A stretch of DNA of 64,000 nucleotides from Olsenella uli. GTDB taxonomy: Bacteria > Actinomycetota > Coriobacteriia > Coriobacteriales > Atopobiaceae. This document shows positions 1 to 7,457 of the stretch, one piece after another; position 1 is the stretch's first letter; every line of letters begins with the position of its first letter. The position numbers and the translations under genes are program-made. The notes below the pieces were generated by a model, which saw only the letters and a list, made by a program, of their open reading frames with translations, ran no database searches and was not told the origin of the DNA. Location: NCBI RefSeq assembly GCF_016899935.1, contig NZ_JACJJK010000006.1, positions 62,001 through 126,000 on the forward strand. Reading direction: 5' to 3'.

Positions 1-369
1 CTGCTGGGTGCGCAGGAACTCGCGGGTCTGGCGCTTCTTCTGCATCGGGTAGTCCGGCGCGGAGGCCCCGGCCACCGTGATCTGGGCAGCCTGGAGCTCA
101 AAGGGCTGCGGGCGCTCCGGCGTGAGAGCGAGCGTGCCCGTGACTACGAGGGCCGAGCCCACGCCCGTGGCGGCGATCTCGTCGTAGTTGGCGAGCTTCT
201 CGCGGTTCATGACGACCTGCAGGTCCTTGAAGCAGGAGCCGTCGTTGAGCATCACGAAGCCAAAGTTCTTCATGTCGCGGACCGAGCGGACCCAGCCGGC
301 CACCGTGACGGTGGTGCCGCCGAGGGCCTCCATGTCGGCAAAGAGCTGAGAGATGTGGGTGCGTTCCAC
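1..369 (-). CDS. asnS: Asparaginyl-tRNA synthetase, N-terminal part (cut by window edge)
   Basis: The visible 123 residues form the OB-fold anticodon-binding domain of an AsnRS. They include the stretch VAGWVRSVRDMKNFGFV followed by NDGSCFKDLQVV and NYDEIAATGVGSAL, which is the class IIb N-terminal signature with the Asn-type NDGSCF segment. The catalytic domain lies beyond base 1. The start is a GTG at 369-367 behind GGAGGAACGCCC, a good ribosome binding site. Decamer motif copy 385-394 lies just upstream. The enzyme charges tRNA-Asn in the cytoplasm. AspRS is excluded mainly by the NDGS(C)F element, and the assignment is good despite the truncation. Confidence 0.9.
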   Translation of the reverse strand, partial: MERTHISQLFADMEALGGTTVTVAGWVRSVRDMKNFGFVMLNDGSCFKDLQVVMNREKLANYDEIAATGVGSALVVTGTLALTPERPQPFELQAAQITVAGASAPDYPMQKKRQTREFLRTQQ

Positions 370-445
370 GGGCGTTCCTCCGAGGTTCTTCTCGCCTGTT
401 TTCCAGCCACTTACTCTAGCGCATCGCATGCGGCGACGCTGGCGC

Positions 446-997
446 TCACGTGAACTCGACGCGCAGCTCCCGCCCCAGGGCGCGCGCCAGGCGCTCCAAC
501 GTGCGCATCGTCGGGTTGCCGCCGCCGCGCTCGAGCACGCTGATCGCCTCCTGGGAGATGCCGCTTCGACGCGCGAGCTCCTCCTGAGACAGCCCCGCTG
601 CGGCACGCGCCGCAAGAAGCCGCCTCCCCAGCGATCGCCCGCCCAGGTACGGCTCGCCGACCTCCCTGAGATAGAACCCGTCCTGCGTGCTCCTCCCCCG
701 TCCGCTGGCGAGAAGCGCGGCGGCGTCGTAGGCCTCCAGCCCATGCGAGCGCAGCACCTCGCCGACGTTCTGGCGCGAGGGCGGGGCTATGCGCTCGGCC
801 ACCCAGGCCTCGACCCAGCGGGCAGGGACCGTTCGCTGGCCGCGCGCGACAAAGGGGGCGAACATGGCCGGAACGTCACGCGACGTCGCGTCCGACGTCG
901 CCACAAACGAGAAGGACCGCGTTGCGGGGTCATAGGTCAGCTCGCCGCAGGGACGCCTGGTCCGGCCCTCCCCGTTGATGACCTCAAAGCGACGCAT
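446..997 (-). CDS. HipB-like XRE regulator with an extra N-terminal domain
   Basis: The protein has 183 residues. The last ~65 are a clear XRE helix-turn-helix, with AAGLSQEELARRSGISQEAISVLERG followed by NPTMRTLERLARALG (split here for length). The first ~110 residues (CGELTYDPATRSFSF ... WVAERIAPPSRQNV ... GRGRSTQD) resemble the small N-terminal subdomain of HipA, the part that is a separate HipS protein in HipBST systems; this likeness is by eye. The ATG at 997-995 overlaps the kinase gene upstream by 14 bases, so the two are translationally coupled, kinase first. The likely role is antitoxin and autorepressor. The fusion of a HipS-like part to the DNA-binding part is inferred. Confidence 0.7.
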   Translation of the reverse strand: MRRFEVINGEGRTRRPCGELTYDPATRSFSFVATSDATSRDVPAMFAPFVARGQRTVPARWVEAWVAERIAPPSRQNVGEVLRSHGLEAYDAAALLASGRGRSTQDGFYLREVGEPYLGGRSLGRRLLAARAAAGLSQEELARRSGISQEAISVLERGGGNPTMRTLERLARALGRELRVEFT

Positions 998-1790
998 ACC
1001 AGCACCACCTCTCCCAGACGATCTGCCAGATCTTGTCGAGAAGAACCGGCGAGGCCGCGCCCTCGAGCCCCGCGAGCAGGAACTCCCGGTCCCGTGCCGC
1101 GAGGGGCCGCGCCACCTCGACGGGAGCCACGGACCTGACGTTCTCCTCGAGGGAGCGCGACCCGAGGAAGTTGGTGGTCGCAACCGGCATCAGCGGGTCA
1201 AACGCCGCGATACGCTCCACGTCGTCGCCATAGGGCGCCACGAGCGAGAGCCCGTTGTCGAAGATGGGCGCGAGGCGCGGCTGCCCGGCGCGGTCTATGA
1301 GGACCTCGATGTTGGAGCCGTGGCGGTCTCGGTTCGCGATGAGGTAGTCGACCAGCATCATCTGCGCGACACCGGCCGCCCAGCCCATGCGCTCGCAGAA
1401 GGACAGCGGGCTCTCGTCCTTCTCGCGGTAGAGCTCGTAATAGTTGCCAAGACCCATCTTCTGCTCCCCGGGCCGGCGGAAGTTCCGCGACGAGTTGAGC
1501 CAGGTCTCGTGCTCGGCACCATCGATCGTCACGCGCGCGTGCACGAGCCGATAGGGAACATGGTCGATGCCGAGGAGCTCCATGAGACGGCTCGCGACGA
1601 GCTCGTTTATGCACTCGGTCCCGTCTATGCGCGCCCCGTTATAGCGCGAGAGCTTGAGGTAGCGCGCCCGCGCGCCGCTCCCCACGCGCGCCTTGAGATA
1701 GGTCCCCGCCGTCCCGGAGCTGTTGACCCGCTCGCTCCAGAGGATGTCACGGTAATCCTGCAGGCTGGAAACAACGTCATAGCGCCTCAT
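984..1790 (-). CDS. HipA/CtkA-like serine-threonine kinase (toxin candidate)
   Basis: This 268-residue protein matches the C-terminal kinase core of HipA-like proteins and lacks the usual HipA N-terminal subdomain. The catalytic loop reads LIANRDRHGSNIEVL and the metal-binding segment is PIFDNGLSL, equivalent to HRD-like and DFG motifs. HipA-family kinases phosphorylate translation factors or tRNA synthetases; the target here is unknown. Interestingly, asnS lies just downstream of the pair. The gene is the first of a two-gene unit with the XRE protein at 446-997. The start codon follows GAGGTGGAGAT, and an AT-rich promoter region lies at 1820-1843. Confidence 0.75.
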   Translation of the reverse strand: MRRYDVVSSLQDYRDILWSERVNSSGTAGTYLKARVGSGARARYLKLSRYNGARIDGTECINELVASRLMELLGIDHVPYRLVHARVTIDGAEHETWLNSSRNFRRPGEQKMGLGNYYELYREKDESPLSFCERMGWAAGVAQMMLVDYLIANRDRHGSNIEVLIDRAGQPRLAPIFDNGLSLVAPYGDDVERIAAFDPLMPVATTNFLGSRSLEENVRSVAPVEVARPLAARDREFLLAGLEGAASPVLLDKIWQIVWERWCWYASL

Positions 1791-1819
1791 ATCTCCACCT
1801 CATCACCATAGTGAGTCTT

Positions 1820-1843
1820 CACATAATATAATATATACATATG
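1820..1843. promoter_or_regulatory. AT-rich intergenic promoter/operator region between the kinase operon and pyrE
   Basis: An almost pure A/T run with repeated ATA units (CATAATATAATATATACAT) stands out in this G+C-rich sequence. Read leftward it offers several TATATT/TATTAT -10 candidates about 30-45 bases upstream of the kinase ATG at 1790. The repeated ATA pattern could be bound by the XRE protein as an autoregulatory operator. That is inferred from position only. Confidence 0.4.
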
Positions 1844-1870
1844 CACCATGTTGGACGGCGGGCAAGGGGA

Positions 1871-1876
1871 TAGAAT
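1871..1876 (+). promoter_or_regulatory. -10 box of pyrE
   Basis: TAGAAT lies 35 bases before the pyrE start. The same hexamer precedes the helicase (4628), purL (17264) and the kinase at 63631, so it looks like the housekeeping -10 form of this genome. No convincing -35 is visible (ATGTTG lies 17 bases upstream). Confidence 0.45.
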
Positions 1877-1911
1877 TACACTGACCCCGCCACGCCCCCG
1901 GAAGGAGCAGC

Positions 1912-2574
1912 ATGGAAGCCTACAAGCGCGAGTTCATCGACTTCATGGTCGAGTCCCAGGTCCTCAAGTTCGGCGAGTTCACGCTCAAGAGCGGCCGTAA
2001 GTCCCCGTTCTTCATGAATGCGGGCGCCTACGTCACCGGCAGCCAGCTCAAGCGCCTGGGCGAGTACTACGCCCACGCGATCAACGACAACTTTGGCCTG
2101 GACTTTGACGTGCTCTTTGGGCCGGCGTACAAGGGCATCCCCCTGTCCGTGACCACCGCGATCGCCCTGCACGACCTCTTTGGCAAGGAGGTCCGCTACT
2201 GCTCCGACCGCAAGGAGGAGAAGGACCACGGCGCGGACAAGGGCGGCTTCCTCGGCTCGGCGCTCGCCGACGGCGACCGCGTGGTCATGATCGAGGACGT
2301 GACCACCTCGGGCAAGTCCATCGACGAGACCTACCCCAAGGTGACCGGCGCCGCGAACGTGGAGGTCAAGGGCCTCATCGTCTCGCTGAACCGCATGGAG
2401 GTCGGCAAGGGCGGTGTCGTGACCGCGCAGCAGGAGATCCAGGAGCGCTACGGCTTCCCGGTGGCGAGCATCGTCTCCATGGCCGAGGTCGTGGAGGCGC
2501 TCGACGGCACCGTGATCACGCCGGAGCTGCGCGCCGCGATCGACGCCTACTACGAGCAGTACGGCGTCAAGTAG
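1912..2574 (+). CDS. pyrE: Orotate phosphoribosyltransferase
   Basis: The 220-residue protein has the family's usual length. The PRPP-binding loop reads VVMIEDVTTSGKS, and the N-terminal LKSGRKSPFFMN and FGPAYKGIPL segments are typical of bacterial OPRT. It transfers ribose 5-phosphate from PRPP to orotate in de novo pyrimidine synthesis. The ATG follows GGAAGGAG by a normal distance. It stands alone, with no other pyr gene in the window, and is divergent from the HipA-like module. Decamer copy 2575-2584 begins one base after the stop codon. Confidence 0.97.
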   Translation: MEAYKREFIDFMVESQVLKFGEFTLKSGRKSPFFMNAGAYVTGSQLKRLGEYYAHAINDNFGLDFDVLFGPAYKGIPLSVTTAIALHDLFGKEVRYCSDRKEEKDHGADKGGFLGSALADGDRVVMIEDVTTSGKSIDETYPKVTGAANVEVKGLIVSLNRMEVGKGGVVTAQQEIQERYGFPVASIVSMAEVVEALDGTVITPELRAAIDAYYEQYGVK

Positions 2575-2623
2575 CGAGAAGAACCGCGCCGCCGCGCCGC
2601 TTCCCTGCCACCCCGCCGCGCCG

Positions 2624-3940
2624 CTACTCGCTCGCCAGCTCCGTGGGCCAGACCGCGTCCTCGGGCATGACGGCGCTTCCGGACGCAACGTCGGCGGGGA
2701 TGCGGCTGTCGGCGGCCATGAGCTCGTTGATCGTCACAAAGCGGTAGCCCTTCGCCTGGAGGGCCTCGATGATCTTGGGTAGCGCCTCGAGGTCCTGGTC
2801 GCGGTTGCCGCCTCCATCGTGCATGAGGACGATCGCGCCCGGGTACGCCCCGTTCGTGCAGTTGGACACGATCGCGTCCGGGCCGGGGAGGCGCCAGTCC
2901 TCGCTGTCCAGGTTCCAAATCACGGAGGCCGAGAAGCACCCGCCGGACGCGAGCCAGGTCTCGGGCGTGAGGTCACCGTACGGCGGGCGCAGGACCGTCG
3001 TCGCCGGGGCGCCCGCGCCGCTGATCGCCGAGAACGCGTCATTGACCTCGGAGCGCAGCGCGTCCGCGTCGAGGGTCGTGAGCTGCTGGTGGTTCTGGGT
3101 GTGCGAGGCGACCTGCGAGCCCTGGTCCTCGATCGCCTTCACAAGATCGGGCTTGGCCGCAGCGGCCGACCCCAGGCAGAAGAATGTCGCGCGGGCGTCG
3201 TACTTGCTCAGGATGTCGAGGTAGCGCTGCGTGTAGTCGCTCGGGCCGTCGTCGAAGGTCAGCGCGATCAGCTTGGAGCCGTCGTCGGGGGTCGGGTTGA
3301 CGCTCTGGAGCACCGCGTTGCTGACGGGCTCCAGCTCCTCCCCGGGCACCGCCTCGCCCGAGACGTCGCCCACGGTGAACATCTGCCGGCCGGGGCGGCC
3401 CCACTGGGACACAAAGGTGATGGCGCCCACCTGCTCGTAGGGCTGGAGCTTGGGCATGACCACGCGCTCCTCCTGGTGGGAGGCCTCCGTCACGTCCGCG
3501 CCGTCCGAGAAGACGATCTCCTCGTTGCCCTCCGCGCGGAAGTCCTTCGTCTGCTGCTCGTCGAGCTCCTGCCCGCCCACCGTGGCGGAGAACGGCTCGC
3601 CGGCGCCCTCCGTGAGCACCGTGCCGCCCACCGAGACGAGGTCGCCGGGCGTGACCTCGATCTTCTCGGCCGCAAAGATGTCGGCGAGGGTCGCCTCGGC
3701 GCGCACCTGCGTGAGCGTGCCGTTGACGCGCACGCTCACCGTCCGGTTGGTCCACAGCAGCACGCCGCCGCCCACAAAGGCGACGAGGGCGAGAAGGGCC
3801 ACGACGACGAACCTCCGGGCGCCCCGGGAGAGCCGGTGCCTGGTGCGCGAGGTGGGCCGACGGGCCATCCGCGACGTTGCGTGCGCTACCCGTCGCGTGG
3901 GCGCCGGGGCGCTGTGACGAGGTGTTCCATCCTTCTTCAT
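2624..3940 (-). CDS. Membrane-anchored polysaccharide deacetylase (CE4/NodB domain)
   Basis: The 438-residue protein has a basic cytoplasmic start, one membrane segment (about 43-63), an extracytoplasmic linker region (about 65-215) and a NodB deacetylase domain from about 225. Catalytic motifs are TFDDGP (228-233), the metal-binding SHTQNH (279-284) and RPPYGD (318-323). Such enzymes deacetylate peptidoglycan or another wall polymer outside the cell, often giving lysozyme resistance. The substrate cannot be told from sequence. The segment VSVRVNGTLTQVRAEATLADI looks like a G5/DUF348-type fold seen in cell-wall proteins (shown as 21 residues only in outline: VSVRVNG to TLADI). The gene stands alone and is convergent with pyrE. 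Confidence 0.85.
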   Translation of the reverse strand: MKKDGTPRHSAPAPTRRVAHATSRMARRPTSRTRHRLSRGARRFVVVALLALVAFVGGGVLLWTNRTVSVRVNGTLTQVRAEATLADIFAAEKIEVTPGDLVSVGGTVLTEGAGEPFSATVGGQELDEQQTKDFRAEGNEEIVFSDGADVTEASHQEERVVMPKLQPYEQVGAITFVSQWGRPGRQMFTVGDVSGEAVPGEELEPVSNAVLQSVNPTPDDGSKLIALTFDDGPSDYTQRYLDILSKYDARATFFCLGSAAAAKPDLVKAIEDQGSQVASHTQNHQQLTTLDADALRSEVNDAFSAISGAGAPATTVLRPPYGDLTPETWLASGGCFSASVIWNLDSEDWRLPGPDAIVSNCTNGAYPGAIVLMHDGGGNRDQDLEALPKIIEALQAKGYRFVTINELMAADSRIPADVASGSAVMPEDAVWPTELASE

Positions 3941-4066
3941 GGGTCCATCCGTATGACGAGATCAGTTCGGCGGCTGCCGCCCTCCGGGGAGGCGGGACCC
4001 ACAGCGTAGCAGCTCGTCCCTTTCAGCGGCGTGACGCTCCTGTCACTCAACCGCCGCTCACCGCGC

Positions 4067-4582
4067 TCACACCCGCGTCACGAGCTCCTCGACGGGCTTG
4101 CGCTCGAAGTGCTTGGCCGCAGGCTCCGCGTTTGCGGCGGGGTAGCCGATCGGGAAGAGCGCCACGAGGTCGTAGCCTGCGGTCTCCGGGAAGGCCTCGT
4201 GGACCGCCGGCGCGTCGAAGTGACCGACCCACGTGGTGCCCAGGCCCAGGTCGTGCGCCGCGAGCATGATGTGGGTGCCCACGATGGAGGCGTCCACGTC
4301 CGCGAAGTTGCGGGCGTCGTACTTGCGGACCCACGCCTCGTCCGCGCGGGCGCCCAGCATGAGGATCACCTGCGCGCCAAACGAGAAGCGCGTGAGGGCC
4401 GAGAGGCGCGCCACGGCCTCCGGGCTCTCCACGACCCACAGGTGCCACGGCTGCTTGTCGACCGCCGTGGGCGCGGCGACGGCGGCGTCCACGAGCGCGC
4501 GGATTTTCTCGGCCTCCACCGGTGCGTCGGAGAAGGCGCGGACGGAGTAGCGGTCGCGCGCGAGCTGCAGGAAGTCGGTCAT
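4067..4582 (-). CDS. Nitroreductase-family FMN oxidoreductase
   Basis: The 171-residue protein is short, as in the NfsB-like minimal nitroreductases. It has the N-terminal FMN-binding RYSVRAFSD, the APTAVDKQPWHLWVV segment, and GLGTTWVGHF followed by FPIGYPA near the end. These enzymes are FMN-bound NAD(P)H oxidoreductases; the substrate is unknown. I chose the ATG at 4582-4580 because AAAGGGG precedes it and the family starts here; the frame stays open upstream without any homology. A TATACT -10 box (complement of 4610-4615) serves it. Confidence 0.85.
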   Translation of the reverse strand: MTDFLQLARDRYSVRAFSDAPVEAEKIRALVDAAVAAPTAVDKQPWHLWVVESPEAVARLSALTRFSFGAQVILMLGARADEAWVRKYDARNFADVDASIVGTHIMLAAHDLGLGTTWVGHFDAPAVHEAFPETAGYDLVALFPIGYPAANAEPAAKHFERKPVEELVTRV

Positions 4583-4609
4583 GGGAGCCCCTTTCGTCGG
4601 CATGCCCCG

Positions 4610-4633
4610 AGTATAGTCCCGCCGCGCTAGAAT
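4610..4633. promoter_or_regulatory. Divergent -10 boxes between nitroreductase and helicase genes
   Basis: AGTATA at 4610-4615 gives TATACT on the minus strand for the nitroreductase. TAGAAT at 4628-4633 gives the plus-strand -10 for the helicase. The boxes are only 12 bases apart, so the two promoters overlap back to back. Confidence 0.45.
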
Positions 4634-4657
4634 GGATGCCCGCACGAGAGGAGTCAC

Positions 4658-7249
4658 ATGCCCGTAACACCCGCACCCGAGGCCGTCGACGAGGGCCCCA
4701 ACGCCCCCGGCTCGCTGGGCCGCCTCATCCCCTGGCCCGACGACGAGACCTATCCCAACATCGGCGCCGAGGAGGCGCTCGACCTCTTCCTGGAGTGGGT
4801 GGAGTCGCGCGGCATCGAGCTCTGGCCGCACCAGGAGGAGGCGCTGCTCTCCCTTGCGGCGGGCGACCACCTGATCCTGGGCACGCCCACGGGCTCGGGC
4901 AAGTCCCTGGTGGCACTGGGGATGTGCTTCATGAGCGTCTGCACGGACCGGCGCGCCTACTACACCGCACCCATCAAGGCCCTGGTGAGCGAGAAGTTCT
5001 TTGACCTCGTGGACCTCTTTGGCCGCGAGAACGTGGGCATGATCACCGGAGACGCCGCGATCAACGCCGAGGCGCCGATCATCTGCTGCACGGCGGAGAT
5101 CCTGGCAAACCAGGCCCTGCGCGAGGGCGAGACGTGCGACGTGGGCTGCGTGGCCATGGACGAGTTCCACTTCTACGCGGACCCGGACCGCGGCTGGGCC
5201 TGGCAGGTGCCGCTGCTCACACTGCCGAACGCGCAGTTCCTGCTGATGAGCGCCACGCTCGGGGACACGAGCGCGATCGCGGCTGCCCTCTCCGAGCACA
5301 CCGGCGGGCGCACCGTGGACACGATCGCGGACGCCCCGCGCCCGGTGCCGCTCTCCTACGAGTTCGTGGACACGGCGCTGGAGGGGACCGTCGAGCTGGC
5401 GCTGCGCGCGGGCGAGGCGCCACTCTACATCGTGCACTTCTCGCAGGACGCGGCCCTCACGAGCGCGCAGAGCCTCGCGAGCTACGGCGTCTCCACCAAG
5501 GAGCAGCGCGAGGCCGTGAAGGAGGCCATCAAGGGCACGCGCTTCACCACGACCTTTGGCAAGACGCTGCAGCGCCTGCTGGGCTGCGGCGTGGGCGTGC
5601 ACCACGCGGGCATGCTGCCGCGCTATCGCCTCCTAGTGGAGAAGCTCGCGCAGCAGGGTCTGCTGCCGGTGATCTGCGGCACGGACACGCTGGGCGTGGG
5701 CATCAACGTGCCGATCCACACCGTGGTGCTCACGGCCCTCTCCAAGTTTGACGGCCGGCGGATGCGCCACCTCAACGCGCGCGAGTTCCACCAGATCGTG
5801 GGTCGTGCCGGGCGCGCCGGCTTTGACACCGAGGGCCATGTCATCGCCGAGGCAACCGAGTACGACATCGAGAACGCCCGGGCACTCCGCAAGGCCGGCG
5901 GCGACCCGAAGAAGGCCCGCAAGATCAAGACCAAGAAGCCGCCCGAGGGTTTTGTCGGCTGGAACAAGCAGACCTTCGAGCGGCTGATCGCCGCCGTGCC
6001 GGAGCCGCTGCGCCCGCGCATGAAGGTCACGCACTCGATGGTGCTCGCCGAGGTCGAGCAGGGCGGGGACGCCTGGGCCCGCGTGCACGCGCTCGTGGAG
6101 GAGTCGGCGCAGCCCGAGGCCGAGAAGGCCGCGCTCGCCACCCGCGCGGACGAGATCTTTGCCACGCTGCTGGACGCCGGCGTGGTCACGCGCGAGGAGC
6201 TGCCGGACGGGAGCGCGGCATGGAGCACCACGGTTGATCTTCCGGACGACTTTGCGCTGGACCAGCCCTTGTCGCCGTTCCTGCTGGCGGCGCTGGAGCT
6301 CCTGGACCCCGAGTCGGAGACCTACGCGCTCGACGTTATCTCGATGGCGGAGGCCACGCTCGAGGACCCGTGGCAGATCCTGCGCGCCCAGCAGCGCGTG
6401 GCGCGCGACCGCGCGATGAGCGAGATGAAGGCCGAGGGCATCGACTACGACGAGCGCATGGAGCGCCTGCAGGAGGTCACGTGGCCCAAGCCGCTGGAGG
6501 ACCTGCTGGAGCCCGCCTTCGAGCAATACTGCGAGGCGGTGCCCTGGGCGCGCGACTTTGCGCTCTCGCCCAAGTCCGTCCTGCGCGACATGGTGGAGAC
6601 CGCGAGCGACTTCAAGGAGTACGTAGGCCGCTACAACGTGGCGCGCTCCGAGGGGCTGCTCCTGCGCTACCTCTCCGAGGCGTTCCGCGCGCTCGACCGC
6701 ACCGTGCCGCTCGACAAGCGCGACGAGCGGCTGCGCGACATCATCGCGTGGCTGGGCCTCGTGGTGCGCACCGTAGACTCCTCGCTCGTGGACGAGTGGG
6801 CCGCCGCCGGCGAGGGCTCCTCGGAGGGGCTCGACGCCGCGCCGCCCGCTGCGGACGAGGTCGTGCGCGACCGGCGTGGCCTCACGCTGCTCGTGCGCAA
6901 CGCCCTGTTCGCCCGCGTGCGGCTGGCTGCGCACGAGGCGGTGGACGAGCTGGGCAAGCTCGACGCCGAGTGGGGCTGGCGCGCGCCGGTGTGGCGCCGC
7001 GCGCTGGACCGCCTCTACGACGCGCACGAGGAGGTTCTCCTGGACGGCGACGCCCGCAGCGCCGCGTACTTCTCGATCGACGAGAAGGACGAGAAGTCGG
7101 CGCACGTCTGGCACGTGCATCAGGTGTTCCGCGACTCCGATGACGACCGCGACTTTGGCATCTGGGGCGACGTGGACCTCGATGCCACGCAGGACGAGGG
7201 CGCGGTGGTGTTCTCCGCGTACCGCGCGGGCTTTGTGGACGACGAGTAG
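4658..7249 (+). CDS. Ski2-like DEAD/DEAH-box helicase with DUF3516-type C-terminus
   Basis: The 863-residue protein has a superfamily 2 helicase core: motif I GTPTGSGKS (75-83), Ia PIKALVSEKF, motif II DEFH (168-171), SAT motif III, and motif VI QIVGRAGRAG (from 379). The ~400-residue tail fits the actinobacterial DUF3516 extension. Ski2-like proteins unwind RNA or DNA; the bacterial actinobacterial branch is poorly characterised. The ATG follows AGAGGAG. Element E1 lies just downstream. The family assignment is secure; the biological role is not. Confidence 0.88.
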   Translation: MPVTPAPEAVDEGPNAPGSLGRLIPWPDDETYPNIGAEEALDLFLEWVESRGIELWPHQEEALLSLAAGDHLILGTPTGSGKSLVALGMCFMSVCTDRRAYYTAPIKALVSEKFFDLVDLFGRENVGMITGDAAINAEAPIICCTAEILANQALREGETCDVGCVAMDEFHFYADPDRGWAWQVPLLTLPNAQFLLMSATLGDTSAIAAALSEHTGGRTVDTIADAPRPVPLSYEFVDTALEGTVELALRAGEAPLYIVHFSQDAALTSAQSLASYGVSTKEQREAVKEAIKGTRFTTTFGKTLQRLLGCGVGVHHAGMLPRYRLLVEKLAQQGLLPVICGTDTLGVGINVPIHTVVLTALSKFDGRRMRHLNAREFHQIVGRAGRAGFDTEGHVIAEATEYDIENARALRKAGGDPKKARKIKTKKPPEGFVGWNKQTFERLIAAVPEPLRPRMKVTHSMVLAEVEQGGDAWARVHALVEESAQPEAEKAALATRADEIFATLLDAGVVTREELPDGSAAWSTTVDLPDDFALDQPLSPFLLAALELLDPESETYALDVISMAEATLEDPWQILRAQQRVARDRAMSEMKAEGIDYDERMERLQEVTWPKPLEDLLEPAFEQYCEAVPWARDFALSPKSVLRDMVETASDFKEYVGRYNVARSEGLLLRYLSEAFRALDRTVPLDKRDERLRDIIAWLGLVVRTVDSSLVDEWAAAGEGSSEGLDAAPPAADEVVRDRRGLTLLVRNALFARVRLAAHEAVDELGKLDAEWGWRAPVWRRALDRLYDAHEEVLLDGDARSAAYFSIDEKDEKSAHVWHVHQVFRDSDDDRDFGIWGDVDLDATQDEGAVVFSAYRAGFVDDE

Positions 7250-7285
7250 GGCGACGGACAGCGGCACTTTTGGGTTACCCCAGGA

Positions 7286-7361
7286 AATAACGCGCACAGT
7301 TTGCCATGCGCGTTATTCTTTCCTGCTGATATATGCCGTTGAAGCAAACCGTGCGCGTTAA
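7286..7361. repeat. E1: three-arm inverted repeat element
   Basis: Arm 1 (TAACGCGCACAGTTTGC, 7288-7304) can pair with a short inverted copy (ATGCGCGTTAT, 7306-7316) or with a longer distal inverted copy (GCAAACCGTGCGCGTTA, 7344-7360). The two pairings exclude each other. The centre holds TTCCTGCTGATATA, the complement of the GCAGG core seen in other elements. It lies between two tandem genes. E2 at 38849-38926 is a diverged copy of the same length. Confidence 0.75.
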
Positions 7362-7457
7362 TCTACACCCGACGGCACCCGCGCTCCTGTACCCGCACCT
7401 CGCGATGGCGTACCATTGATAGCTCGAAATTCCGCGCGTCAACGCCGAAGGAGCGCC

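Noticed and set aside
446-1183. Longer reading of the XRE gene starting at 1183
   Set aside because: The extra N-terminal part is Arg/Ser-rich and overlaps the kinase gene in another frame; the ATG at 997 fits an overlapping operon.
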